A stretch of DNA of 64,000 nt from Caulobacteraceae bacterium (GTDB lineage Bacteria > Pseudomonadota > Alphaproteobacteria > Caulobacterales > Caulobacteraceae): positions 1 through 64,000 of the forward strand of contig JAFBAO010000051.1 in the NCBI GenBank assembly GCA_019247715.1. The letters are read 5' to 3'. Shown here piece by piece: positions 1 through 8,746 of this stretch. Position 1 is the first letter of the stretch. Each line of letters starts with the position of its first letter. The translations under genes and the position numbers were made by a program. The notes below the pieces were generated by a model. The model was not told where the DNA came from. It saw nothing but the letters and a program-made list of their open reading frames with translations, and searched no databases.

Positions 1-401
<401 letters not shown>

Positions 402-491
402 GCCGGCCGGCCGCGCCGCTGCGTTTTCCTGCTTGACCTCGGCGCTCCCGGCGGCCCTCATTCAGCCTCTCGCAGGCCGCCGGAGTCCGAC

Positions 492-872
492 ATGGTTGCC
501 GACTTCAAAGGGCGTCGCGTCCTGGTGGTCGAAGACGAGATGATGATCGCCATGCTGGTCGAGGACATGCTCGCCGAGCTCGGCTGCGACGTGGTGGGGC
601 CGGCCCACGGGGTGGGCGACGCCCTGGCCCTGGCCAGGTCCGATCAGTCCCTCGACGCCGCCCTCCTGGACGTCAACCTGGCCGGCGAGCCGGTTTTCGC
701 GGTGGCCGACGCCCTGCGCGAGATCGGCGTGCCGGCGATCTTCTCGACCGGTTACGGGGCCACCGAGCTTCGGGCGGTCGACCGCGGCTCGCCGGTGCTG
801 CAAAAGCCCTTCCGGGCCGGCGACCTGGCGCGGGCCCTCGATGCGGCGCTGCGGACCGCGGGCGCGGGTTAG
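492..872 (+). CDS. Single-domain response regulator (receiver domain only)
   Basis: This 126-residue protein is a stand-alone CheY-like receiver domain. The acidic pocket E14-D15 follows the first strand (VLVVEDE), the phosphoacceptor is D60 in ALLDVNLAG, the conserved Thr is T86 in STGYG, and K105 lies in LQKPF. There is no output domain, so it should act by protein-protein contact in a phosphorelay or on an effector. No histidine kinase is adjacent, so its partner is unknown. Its 3' end overlaps the convergent bolA gene by 4 bases. Confidence 0.9.
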   Translation: MVADFKGRRVLVVEDEMMIAMLVEDMLAELGCDVVGPAHGVGDALALARSDQSLDAALLDVNLAGEPVFAVADALREIGVPAIFSTGYGATELRAVDRGSPVLQKPFRAGDLARALDAALRTAGAG

Positions 873-1144
873 GTCCCTTCCTGCGGCGCGAGCGCCTGGA
901 CCGAAAGGGCGTGCACCGGCCCGGCAAGCTCCTCGGCCAGGGTCCGGTAGACCATCCTCTGGCGCTGGACGCGCGGCACCCCCTTAAAGGCGGCGGACTC
1001 GATCACCACCTTGAAATGGGTCTCGCCCCCCGGCCGCGCGCCGGGGTGGCCGGCGTGGCGGGCGGAGTCGTCTTCCAGGTCGAGGCGGGAAGGTTGGAAG
1101 GCCGCCTCCAGCTTGGAGCGCACGGCGTCCGCCACCTGTCCCAT
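869..1144 (-). CDS. bolA: BolA family protein
   Basis: This 91-residue protein matches the BolA fold: an N-terminal helix (VADAVRSKLEAAF), the central THFKVVIES strand with the conserved FKG segment, and the PRVQRQRMVYRTLAEEL helix ending in VHALSV. BolA proteins partner with monothiol glutaredoxins in iron-sulfur cluster and iron handling. The start at 1144 was chosen because AGGAG lies just upstream of it, and a more distal in-frame ATG would add an atypical leader. It is divergent from the J-domain gene, leaving about 65 bases for both promoters. Confidence 0.88.
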   Translation of the reverse strand: MGQVADAVRSKLEAAFQPSRLDLEDDSARHAGHPGARPGGETHFKVVIESAAFKGVPRVQRQRMVYRTLAEELAGPVHALSVQALAPQEGT

Positions 1145-1211
1145 GCTTCGGCTCCTCATTCGCTGAGTGTCAATTCTTGATCGGCAAAACTTCGCACGCA
1201 TACTTCGGATG

Positions 1212-1844
1212 ATGTCGACGTCCTTTCAATATCGCCCGCGGTTCGTGGACATCCGCGTGCGCCCGCCGGAGCCCGAGGCGGAAGCGGAGGCCCAGCCCAG
1301 CCCCGCCGAGCGCCTCTGCGACCACGCGGACTGCCGGCGGCCGGGCGTGGCGCGGGCGCCCAAATCGCGCGACCAGCTCGACGAGCACTACTGGTTCTGC
1401 CAGTCGCACGCGGCCGAGTACAACCGAAGCTGGAATTTCTACGCCGGCCTCAGCGAGGAGCAGATCCGCGCCCGCCAGGTGGAGGAGGCTTCCACCGGCG
1501 GCCGGCCGACCTGGTCCTTCAAGGCTGGGCGCGGCTCGCGCGAGGCCGCCGCGGCCGCCTCGCGTGGCTTCTTCCGCGACGCCTTCGGCCTCTTCGGCCA
1601 AGGCCGCGCCCAGACCGAGGCAGAACGGGCGGCGCACGAGAAGCAGCTCGGCAAGCTGGAGCGAAACGCCCTGGCCGACCTCGACCTGGACGCCACCGCC
1701 GACGCGCCCAAGATCCGCCGGCGCTACACCGAGCTCCTGAAGCGTTGCCATCCGGACGCCAACGGCGGCGACCGCTCGGCGGAGCACAGGCTCCAGCGCG
1801 TGATCAAGGCTTTCCGGACCTTGCGGAAGGCCAAATTGGTCTAG
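1212..1844 (+). CDS. J-domain protein (C-terminal DnaJ-type)
   Basis: The protein of about 210 residues has a J domain at its C-terminus (helix II KIRRRYTELLKRC, the HPD loop, then NGGD and helix III). The N-terminal half contains the phrase YWFCQSHAAEYNRSWNFY and several cysteines (CDHADCR), which may bind metal. J-domain proteins stimulate DnaK ATPase activity and deliver substrates. This placement of the J domain is a known alphaproteobacterial variant rather than classical DnaJ. The start could be the ATG at 1209 or 1212. A longer form from 1167 would run almost to the bolA start and looks less natural. The cobS gene follows 54 bases downstream in the same direction. Confidence 0.82.
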   Translation: MSTSFQYRPRFVDIRVRPPEPEAEAEAQPSPAERLCDHADCRRPGVARAPKSRDQLDEHYWFCQSHAAEYNRSWNFYAGLSEEQIRARQVEEASTGGRPTWSFKAGRGSREAAAAASRGFFRDAFGLFGQGRAQTEAERAAHEKQLGKLERNALADLDLDATADAPKIRRRYTELLKRCHPDANGGDRSAEHRLQRVIKAFRTLRKAKLV

Positions 1845-1898
1845 GCTGCGCGACGTCAGCCGTTTGCTTCGACTTCGTTTCCCGCTAAACGCCCCGCC

Positions 1899-2906
1899 AT
1901 GCCCACCGCCGCCCAGACCGAGGACGAAATCCTCCAGCAGTTGATCCCCGACCGCCGGGTGTCCGTGCGAGAGACCTTCGGGGTGGATTCCGACATGCAG
2001 GTGCCGGCCTTTTCGGTCCGCGACAGCCACGTGCCGGACCTCGACGACGCCTACCGGTTCGACCCGCAGACCACGCTCGCCATCTGCGCCGGCCTCGCCT
2101 ACGACCGCCGGGTGATGATCCAGGGCTATCACGGCACCGGCAAGTCGACCCACATCGAGCAGGTTGCCGCGCGGCTGAACTGGCCGCTCATCCGGGTCAA
2201 CCTCGACAGCCACGTCTCTCGGATCGACCTGGTGGGCAAGGACGCCATCGTCCTGCGCGACGGCAAGCAGGTCACCGAGTTCCGCGAGGGGATGCTGCCC
2301 TGGTGCATCCAGCGGCCCATGGCCCTGGTGTTCGACGAATACGACGCCGGGCGGCCGGACGTGATGTTCGTGATCCAGCGGGTGCTGGAGGCCCAGGGCA
2401 AGCTGACCCTGCTCGACCAGAACCGGGTGATCCGGCCGAACGCCTGGTTCCGGCTGTTCTCGACCACCAACACCATCGGGCTCGGCGACACCACCGGCCT
2501 TTACCACGGGACCCAGCAGATCAATCAGGGCCAGATGGACCGCTGGTCGATCGTCACCACCCTCAATTATCTCGCCCACGACGTGGAGGCCGAGATCGTG
2601 ACGGCCAAGGCCCCGGCCTACGCGAAGACCGCCGAGGGTCGGCGCACCATCGCCGCCATGGTCCGGGTCGCGGACATGACCCGCAACGCCTTCATGAACG
2701 GCGACATCTCCACGGTGATGAGCCCGCGGACTGTGATCACCTGGGCCCAGAACGCCGAGATCTTCGCGGGCGACATCGGGCTCGCCTTCCGGCTCACGTT
2801 CCTGAACAAGTGCGACGAGCTGGAGCGCCCGACGGTGGCCGAGTTCTATCAGCGCGCCTTCGGCGGCGACCTGCCGGAAAGCGCGGCGCGGGTGCGGGTG
2901 GTCTAA
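1899..2906 (+). CDS. cobS: Cobaltochelatase subunit CobS (AAA+ ATPase)
   Basis: This 335-residue AAA+ ATPase has the Walker A motif GYHGTGKS near residue 75, Walker [11 protein letters not shown] near residue 150, and the CobS-typical segments [21 protein letters not shown] and [20 protein letters not shown]. In the aerobic cobalamin pathway CobS and CobT form the ATPase complex that drives cobalt insertion into hydrogenobyrinic acid diamide by CobN. Neither CobT nor CobN is encoded next to it here: the next gene is convergent and unrelated to the CobT VWA family as far as can be read. Length and motif order are normal. Confidence 0.95.
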   Translation: MPTAAQTEDEILQQLIPDRRVSVRETFGVDSDMQVPAFSVRDSHVPDLDDAYRFDPQTTLAICAGLAYDRRVMIQGYHGTGKSTHIEQVAARLNWPLIRVNLDSHVSRIDLVGKDAIVLRDGKQVTEFREGMLPWCIQRPMALVFDEYDAGRPDVMFVIQRVLEAQGKLTLLDQNRVIRPNAWFRLFSTTNTIGLGDTTGLYHGTQQINQGQMDRWSIVTTLNYLAHDVEAEIVTAKAPAYAKTAEGRRTIAAMVRVADMTRNAFMNGDISTVMSPRTVITWAQNAEIFAGDIGLAFRLTFLNKCDELERPTVAEFYQRAFGGDLPESAARVRVV

Positions 2907-2924
2907 GGGCCCCGTCGGGCCCCT
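2903..2924. terminator. Hairpin between convergent genes
   Basis: Just after the cobS stop the sequence AAGGGCCC, a 4-base spacer and GGGCCCCTT can fold into a short GC-rich stem with one bulged C. It sits between two convergent genes and could serve as a bidirectional terminator, but there is no U-tract. Confidence 0.35.
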
Positions 2925-2940
2925 TAAGATAGAAGCCGGA

Positions 2941-4275
2941 TTACGCCGCGGCGGCGCGGCGCCGGACGATCTGGGCGGCCTTCTCGTCGCGCACCAGGCC
3001 GCAGAAGCCCGCGGCGATGTCGAGGAAGGCGCGGGCGCGATCGCGGTGCTCATCCTCGCCGGAGCGGATCTCCTCGAGGACGTCCTCCACATAGCTGTCG
3101 AGCCGCTCCTCCAGCCCCTCCACCGCCTTGGCGCGCGCCGAGGCGAAGCCTCCGGCGGCGGCGCTGGTGCGGACCTCGCTGATGAAGGTGAGAAGGGCGG
3201 TGGCCTTCGCCACCTTCTCGGGATCGGGATCCTGCATGAGCTTGGGCACGCCACGGGCGGTCCGCGGCCCGAGCCGAACGGTCTGAAGCGGCAGCGCCAG
3301 CCCTACGGCCGCGTCCGCGGCCTTCAGGTGCGCCTCCACGGTGGCGGCCAGGGTCTTCTTCTGGCGAGCCAGGCGGCTTCCCCAGGGGCCGGTGGGGCTG
3401 ACGTTGATCGACTGCTCAACCTCGGCGATCTCCACGGTCGTGGCGTGCGCCGCCTCGGCCGCGGCTCGCGCTCCGGCCGGGCCGGAGGCGGGATGGAACT
3501 CGGTCAGCGCGGCCAGGCGCCGGTCGATATCGCTCAGCACCCGCTCGCCGAACACGGCCAGCTCGGAGCCGGAGACATAGGCTTCGTTCGGCCGGTCCAT
3601 CTCTCCGGAGATGATCCGGAGGATGAGCCAGGGTTCGGTGAGATGGGCGGCAAGCATCTCGAAGAAGAGAGGCCCTGCGTCCTCGGCCACCGCCACCACG
3701 TCGCGATAGGTTAGGCGAAGCTTGGCGGCCTTCTCGCTGTTCATCCGGCCGAGCCACTCCGGCATCTGGTCGAGGGCGCGCCGCACGAGCGGGGCGATCT
3801 CCAGCGCCAGGGCGAGGACCGACCGGCCGGCGCCGGCGTCGGCCGCCGCCGCGCTGGGCGCGAACGCAGGATCTTCCTCGCGCAGGCCCCTTACCACTCG
3901 GGCGCAGAGGGCGTCGAAGACGTCCGCGGAACTCTCCGGACCGCGCCAGTCGTCGGCGCGGGCGCGGGCGGCGGCGAGGTCTTCTCCGGCCTCGGCCTTC
4001 AGCGCGTTCCAGATAAGGCTCAGCGTGCGCGGCGGAAAGCGGAGCCCCCCGAAGGCGGAGGGCGGCGCGCAGAGGGGGGCGACGGGGGCGAAGGTGAGGT
4101 TGCGGGCCCGCCGCTCGCTCGCCTCGCACTCGACCATCCGCTGAACCTTGCTGAGGCCGCCGTCCCGGCCGCCGTCTGCGGAAAGGGCGAGGAGCAGATT
4201 GCGCACCGCGTCGTCAGGCGCCTGCTCGATCAGGCTCCTCACCAGCTCAAGCTTGGCCTCGGAGATCTGCCCCAT
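2941..4275 (-). CDS. Conserved hypothetical protein, helix-rich, 444 residues
   Basis: I do not recognise a named domain. The protein is rich in Ala, Arg, Glu and Leu, lacks a signal peptide or membrane segment, and appears mostly alpha-helical. Recognisable stretches are an N-terminal helix (SEAKLELVRSLIEQAPDDAVRNLLLALS), a central PEWLGRMNSEKAAKLRLTYRD segment (both written here only as landmarks), and a C-terminal block with many charged helices. The start at 4275 has GGGGAA a few bases upstream. Third-position GC bias is consistent along the frame, so the gene is real. It converges on cobS with about 35 bases between, which suggests no shared transcript. Confidence 0.7.
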   Translation of the reverse strand: MGQISEAKLELVRSLIEQAPDDAVRNLLLALSADGGRDGGLSKVQRMVECEASERRARNLTFAPVAPLCAPPSAFGGLRFPPRTLSLIWNALKAEAGEDLAAARARADDWRGPESSADVFDALCARVVRGLREEDPAFAPSAAAADAGAGRSVLALALEIAPLVRRALDQMPEWLGRMNSEKAAKLRLTYRDVVAVAEDAGPLFFEMLAAHLTEPWLILRIISGEMDRPNEAYVSGSELAVFGERVLSDIDRRLAALTEFHPASGPAGARAAAEAAHATTVEIAEVEQSINVSPTGPWGSRLARQKKTLAATVEAHLKAADAAVGLALPLQTVRLGPRTARGVPKLMQDPDPEKVAKATALLTFISEVRTSAAAGGFASARAKAVEGLEERLDSYVEDVLEEIRSGEDEHRDRARAFLDIAAGFCGLVRDEKAAQIVRRRAAAA

Positions 4276-4369
4276 CGATTCCCCGTGAACGCGGACCCGC
4301 GCCGTTGCGTCCGATCATGCTGAACAGGGGTTAAGGTTTTGCCAAACCAGGGGTTGGCGCTCGGGCCCG

Positions 4370-6184
4370 CTACAGCGGCGCGCAGGCGCCCTCCAGCCAC
4401 GCGCGGACGTCGACGGCCGTTTCGGGGCCGATCACCGCCAGGACCCGGGCGTGGTAGGCGTCCAGTTGCGCCCGCTCCTCGGGCGTCAGCATGCCGGCGA
4501 CCACGAGGTTGCGGTCGATGGGCGCGAGGGTCAGGGTTTCGAACCCCAGCATCGGCCGCTCCCCGCCGGCGATCGACGCGGGCTCGGTCACCACCTGCAG
4601 GTTCTCGATCCGGATTCCGTACGCGCCTTCCTTGTAGTAGCCCGGCTCGTTGGAGACGATCATTCCCGGACGCAGCGCCACCTGGCTCGCGAGCTTGGAG
4701 ATTCGCTGCGGGCCCTCGTGCACCCCGAGGTAGGAGCCGACCCCGTGGCCGGTGCCGTGGTCGAAATCGAGCCCGGCCGCCCAGAGCGGCGCGCGAGCCA
4801 GGGCGTCCAGCGCCGAACCGGTGACGCCGGCCGGGAATCGGACCCGCGCCAGGGCCAGGTGCCCCTTGAGGACCAGGGTGAAGCGCTCGCGCATCTCCTC
4901 GCTAGGCGCGCCGATGGCGACCGTGCGGGTGACGTCGGTGGTCCCGTCCAGATACTGGGCGCCGGAGTCCACCAGCAGCAGGGAGCCGCGTTCGGCGCGC
5001 CTGGCGCGGCGGAAGGTGGGCCGATAGTGGACGACGGCGCCGTTGGCGGCCGCCCCGGCGATGGTGTCGAAGGAAAGGTCCTTCAGCGCTCCGGTGGCCT
5101 CCCGGAAGCCCTCCAGACGGCGCACGAACTCCAGCTCGTCCGGCAGGGTGACGCTGGCCTCGGTGGCCACCCAGCACAGGAAGGCGGTGAGGGCCGCGCC
5201 GTCGCGGACATGGGCGCGCCGCGCCCCTTCGATCTCCGTTCGGTTCTTGCAGGCGCGCGGCATGGCGACTGGGTCGGGACCGCGGACGATGCCTGCGCCG
5301 GCCGACTCCAGGGCCAGGAAGTACCAGGCGGACGACTGGGCCGGATCGACCAGAACCTGCCGACCGGCCAAGGCGCCGATCGCCGCGGACAGGGCTTCCG
5401 GCGGCGCCAGGGAAACGGCGGCGCCTAGCCAGGCCGGCAGCTCGGGCGTCACCTTGGCTGGATCGAGGAAGAGCTGGGCGGTCCCGTCGGCGTTCAGGAT
5501 CGCTTGGGAGAGCGGCAGCGGCGAGCGGATCACATCGCCGCCCCGGATGTTGAAGAGCCAGGCGATCGAGGCTGGCGAGGTGATCAGCGCCGCCTCGGCG
5601 CCTTGCTCGGCGAGACCGGCGCCCAGCCGCAGACGCTTCTCCTGGGAGGCTTCCCCCGCGTACTCGAGCGGATGCGGCCGCACCGGGGCCTGGGGCTGGG
5701 GCGGCCGGGTGGGCGCCCAGGCGGCGTCCAGGGGATTGGGCTCGACCGGCGCGAGCTTCGCGCCCGCCTTGGCCGCCGCCGCCCGCAGGCGCTCCAGCGC
5801 CTCGGGGCTGTGCAGCTTCGGGTCGTAGCCGATGGTCCAGCCGGCCTTGGCCTCGGCCTGCAGATAGGCGGGCACCCCGCCCTCCGTCAGGTCGCGGATC
5901 TCGTAGAGGCCCTGGTCGACCTGGTCGCGGGCCTGCAGGGTGTAGCGGCCGTCCACGAACAGCGCCGCCTTGTCGCGCAGCAGCACCGCCGCCCCCGCCG
6001 AGCCGGTGAAGCCGGTCGCCCAGGCCAGGCGGTCGTTGGCGGGCGGCAGGTACTCGTTCTGGTGTTCGTCCTCATGCGGGATCACGAAACCGTCCAGGCC
6101 CTGGGCGGCCATCGCCGCCCGGATCAGGGGCGCATGCTCGGGGCCGAAGGACGGATCGGCGGTCTCATCGAACGTCTGGCGCAT
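4370..6184 (-). CDS. pepP: Aminopeptidase P family protein (Xaa-Pro aminopeptidase, M24)
   Basis: This 604-residue protein has the two N-terminal creatinase-like domains and the C-terminal pita-bread M24 domain of long aminopeptidase P enzymes. The dinuclear metal site is complete: Asp in LLLVDSGAQY and in DGTTDVTRT, His in HGTGHGVGSYLGVHEG, and Glu in SNEPGYY and IRIENL. The enzyme removes an N-terminal residue from peptides with proline in the second position and is probably cytoplasmic, since there is no signal peptide. The length of about 600 residues matches the eukaryote-like, three-domain class rather than the 440-residue E. coli PepP, so the gene symbol is used loosely. Confidence 0.9.
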   Translation of the reverse strand: MRQTFDETADPSFGPEHAPLIRAAMAAQGLDGFVIPHEDEHQNEYLPPANDRLAWATGFTGSAGAAVLLRDKAALFVDGRYTLQARDQVDQGLYEIRDLTEGGVPAYLQAEAKAGWTIGYDPKLHSPEALERLRAAAAKAGAKLAPVEPNPLDAAWAPTRPPQPQAPVRPHPLEYAGEASQEKRLRLGAGLAEQGAEAALITSPASIAWLFNIRGGDVIRSPLPLSQAILNADGTAQLFLDPAKVTPELPAWLGAAVSLAPPEALSAAIGALAGRQVLVDPAQSSAWYFLALESAGAGIVRGPDPVAMPRACKNRTEIEGARRAHVRDGAALTAFLCWVATEASVTLPDELEFVRRLEGFREATGALKDLSFDTIAGAAANGAVVHYRPTFRRARRAERGSLLLVDSGAQYLDGTTDVTRTVAIGAPSEEMRERFTLVLKGHLALARVRFPAGVTGSALDALARAPLWAAGLDFDHGTGHGVGSYLGVHEGPQRISKLASQVALRPGMIVSNEPGYYKEGAYGIRIENLQVVTEPASIAGGERPMLGFETLTLAPIDRNLVVAGMLTPEERAQLDAYHARVLAVIGPETAVDVRAWLEGACAPL

Positions 6185-6226
6185 GCACGCGATGTAGGGC
6201 GGCCGGGAGCGGAAGCAAAGGCGCCG

Positions 6227-7090
6227 CTAGCGCTGCAGCACCAACGTCGTCCACGCCTCGCGGTCGAGCCGCCGGCGTTGGCGCAGCCCCTGTGCGCGAT
6301 AGGCTGCGCACACCATCCGGGCCTGGGACCGAAGCAGACCCGAGAGGATCAGCACCCCGCCCGGAGGCAGCCGGCGGGCGATCTGGGGGGCGAGGCGCAC
6401 CAGCGGGCGGGCCAGAATGTTGGCGAAGACGAGGTCAAAGGGTCCCGCCTCCGAGGCCGCCCTGTGGCTCAGGCCGTCGGCGCGCACGAAGCGGACCCGC
6501 GCGCGGTTCAGCCGAGCGTTCTCGGCGGCGATCCGCACCGAGATCGGATCGATGTCCGTGCCCACCACCGTCTGCGCGCCGGCGCGGGCGGCGGCGATGG
6601 CCAGAACGCCGGTCCCGGTCCCCACGTCGAGCACCCGCCGGAAGCGTGCGCCCTTCAGCGCCGCGTCGAAGGCCGCGAGGCACCCGGCGGTGGTGCCGTG
6701 GTGGCCGGTGCCGAACGCAGCCCCCGCCTCGATGCGCAGGTCGACGAGGTTGACCGGAACCCTTCCCCGGTCGTGGGCGCCGTAGACGAAGAAGCGCCCC
6801 TCGCGGACCGGCGGCAAGCCGGAGAGCGCCAGCGCCAGCCAGTCGGCGTCGGCCAGCGGCGCCGAGGCGACCGCCAGGGCTGGCCGGGCGGCGAGCACGC
6901 GGCCGAGCGCCTCGGCCTCGGCCTCGGAAGTCGGGTAGGCGTCTATGCGCCAGGCGTCGCGGGACTCGTCCTCCTCGAGGAGCGAATAGGCCAGGCCCTC
7001 GAGCTCCGGATCGGCTTCGAGCGCGCCGGCGGCGGCCTCTATTTCGCGCCTCGCGCCGCGAGCGGTGATCTGGAGCGGTCCGCAATCCAT
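6227..7090 (-). CDS. prmA: Ribosomal protein L11 methyltransferase PrmA
   Basis: This 287-residue SAM-dependent methyltransferase carries the hallmark [12 protein letters not shown] segment, the SAM-binding motif [18 protein letters not shown] and the catalytic-site motif [14 protein letters not shown], which together identify PrmA, the trimethyltransferase of ribosomal protein L11. The N-terminal substrate-binding domain ([20 protein letters not shown]) is present. The start at 7090 was preferred over much longer in-frame extensions because those would overlap the divergent hsp20 gene and have no family similarity. It lies 42 bases downstream of the aminopeptidase P gene's start on the same strand. 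Confidence 0.93.
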   Translation of the reverse strand: MDCGPLQITARGARREIEAAAGALEADPELEGLAYSLLEEDESRDAWRIDAYPTSEAEAEALGRVLAARPALAVASAPLADADWLALALSGLPPVREGRFFVYGAHDRGRVPVNLVDLRIEAGAAFGTGHHGTTAGCLAAFDAALKGARFRRVLDVGTGTGVLAIAAARAGAQTVVGTDIDPISVRIAAENARLNRARVRFVRADGLSHRAASEAGPFDLVFANILARPLVRLAPQIARRLPPGGVLILSGLLRSQARMVCAAYRAQGLRQRRRLDREAWTTLVLQR

Positions 7091-7246
7091 CAGCGTCGAT
7101 CTAGCGGCCCGAGCGGCGCCTGGCGAGCGCCGTGGACGCGCCGGAAAAGTTGATCGCCGTGCGCCGGAACGAAGCTTGCCGGGGGACTTTGAAGGTCGGG
7201 GTGGGGGAGCAAGCCAGACATCGGACAATCTACGGGAGACTCGGTC

Positions 7247-7927
7247 ATGGCCGAACCTCAAGCGAACACCCAGAACCAGCCGCGGGGCAAGGAAGGCGCC
7301 ACCGCAACGTCGGGAGGGCAGGGAGAGCTGCGCAGTTTCGATCGGTCCGCGGAAGGCCGCGCCGGTCAGATGGCCCAGGCCGCCGGCCAGGGCGCCCGCC
7401 ACGTCGCCGAGGCGGGCCGCGCCGCCGGGCAAGGGGCCGCCGAAGTCCTGCGGCGCTCGTTCGATCCCTTCCTGTCGCTGCAGCTCGACATGAACCGCTG
7501 GTTCGACGAGTTGTGGCGCCAGGCGCTCGGCTTCCGCGCCGCGCCGGCGGCCCAGATGCTGAGGCCGTTCGGCCAGCTCACCTCGGGGGGACTCTTCGGC
7601 ATGCCGCCAGCCGACATGCAGGAGACCGAGGACGCCCATCTGCTGGCCATCGAGCTTCCGGGTCTGACCCCCGAAAATGTCGACATCGCCTTGAACGGCG
7701 ACACTTTGAGCGTCTGCGGCCACAAGGCCGAGGAGACCGAGAACGCCTCGTCCACCTATCGGATGAGCGAGCGGCGGTTCGGCCGCTTCGAGCGGAGCTT
7801 CCCGCTGCCCCCCGACGTCGACCGGGGCAGGATCAGCGCCCAGTTCCGCGACGGCGTGCTGAAGATCGCCCTCCCCAAGGATCCCAACGCCACGCCCAAG
7901 CGCTCGAAGATCGAGATCAAGTCGTAG
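7247..7927 (+). CDS. Hsp20/alpha-crystallin family small heat-shock protein
   Basis: The C-terminal 110 residues form an alpha-crystallin domain: [35 protein letters not shown], an [11 protein letters not shown] strand and the [16 protein letters not shown] segment. The C-terminus ends in KIEIKS, an I-x-I-type motif used for oligomer contacts. The first 70 residues are a low-complexity Ala/Gly/Gln region ([18 protein letters not shown]) that is longer than usual. It acts as an ATP-independent holdase. A GGGAG sequence precedes the ATG with good spacing. I did not find a clear heat-shock sigma factor promoter upstream. Confidence 0.93.
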   Translation: MAEPQANTQNQPRGKEGATATSGGQGELRSFDRSAEGRAGQMAQAAGQGARHVAEAGRAAGQGAAEVLRRSFDPFLSLQLDMNRWFDELWRQALGFRAAPAAQMLRPFGQLTSGGLFGMPPADMQETEDAHLLAIELPGLTPENVDIALNGDTLSVCGHKAEETENASSTYRMSERRFGRFERSFPLPPDVDRGRISAQFRDGVLKIALPKDPNATPKRSKIEIKS

Positions 7928-7942
7928 AGTTCCGTGAGCTGG

Positions 7943-7969
7943 CGGCTCAGGCTGGACCGACCTGAGCCG
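7943..7969. terminator. Perfect 9-bp hairpin after hsp20
   Basis: CGGCTCAGG at 7943-7951 pairs perfectly with CCTGAGCCG at 7961-7969 around a 9-base loop. It lies in the short gap between the hsp20 stop and the convergent lipoprotein gene, a natural place for a shared terminator. No long U-run follows on either strand. Confidence 0.5.
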
Positions 7970-7975
7970 TCGTCT

Positions 7976-8269
7976 CTAAGGACGCCGACCCCGGGGGGCC
8001 GGCGGCGGCGCGGCGACCGGCGGTCGCGCGGGCGGCCTCGCAGCTCCGGCGGGCTCGATCGTCGCCTGGTAGGTCGCGCTCTCGGCCGGGGCGGTGCCCT
8101 TCAGGATGTCGCCGCCCGCCGACGGATAGTCCTGCTTGGCCGCCGCATAAGCGGAGAGCGCCGCCGGTCCGCCCGGCCGCTCCATCCGCAACGCCGGCCG
8201 CTCGAGATGATAGCAGCCGCAAAGGCCGAGACCGAGGAGACCGACGCCCACGGTCGTCCTGACGTTCAT
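7976..8269 (-). CDS. Small predicted lipoprotein
   Basis: The 97-residue product starts with a lipoprotein signal sequence (MNVRTTVGVGLLGLGLCGC), in which LCGC is a plausible lipobox with Cys acylated after cleavage. The mature part has no domain I recognise. It contains YAAAKQDYPSAGGDILKGTAP and a Pro/Arg-rich tail. AGGAG lies 7 bases before the ATG at 8269, which fixes the start over a longer upstream extension. It probably sits in the outer or inner membrane facing the periplasm. Function unknown. Confidence 0.75.
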   Translation of the reverse strand: MNVRTTVGVGLLGLGLCGCYHLERPALRMERPGGPAALSAYAAAKQDYPSAGGDILKGTAPAESATYQATIEPAGAARPPARPPVAAPPPAPRGRRP

Positions 8270-8455
8270 CACCAGCTCCTCATCCGCAAGGCCGCCGCCG
8301 GCGCCAGCTGCGCTGGCGGGTGACGCCGCAACGCAATCGCGACATCCCTGGTTGCGTGTAAGGCGTTTGCGGTACAAGCTTCAGCGTCTCGCCTTTCGAT
8401 TGTTGAGACGCAGATTCTTGTCTTTATGAATTTTCACGAGCAATAGGAGAAGACG

Positions 8456-8683
8456 ATGCGCAACGCGTTCAACATCGTCATGAGAATTGTCAGCACCCTA
8501 ATCGGCCTATTCATGATCTTCATGGGCGCCATCTGGATGATGCAGGGCCTGAACGTCGGTCCGAGGGCCATTCTGAGGGGTTTCATGGTCAGCGATATCC
8601 GCTGGACCATCTATGGCGCCATCCTGGCCCTGTTCGGGGTCGGCCAAGTCTTCTGGACCAACACCCGCCAGGCGAAGGCCTGA
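8456..8683 (+). CDS. Small two-helix membrane protein (75 residues)
   Basis: Two hydrophobic segments are clear: residues about 8-30 (VMRIVSTLIGLFMIFMGAIWMM) and about 50-68 (WTIYGAILALFGVGQVFW). The termini are hydrophilic. An AGGAG site lies 6 bases before the ATG and the preceding 180 bases are free of genes, so it has its own promoter region, which is AT-richer than its surroundings. I do not recognise the family and its role is unknown. Confidence 0.78.
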   Translation: MRNAFNIVMRIVSTLIGLFMIFMGAIWMMQGLNVGPRAILRGFMVSDIRWTIYGAILALFGVGQVFWTNTRQAKA

Positions 8684-8746
8684 ATTCAGTCGCTCACGCC
8701 TCGGATATCCTCGGCCGGTTCGCCTGACTGAAGCCCTGGCGTTCGA

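Noticed and set aside
1170..3254. A very long open frame (694 codons) on the minus strand opposite the J-domain and cobS genes
   Set aside because: It is a shadow frame created by high GC content. The plus-strand genes have full family motifs, and the opposite frame has no domain.
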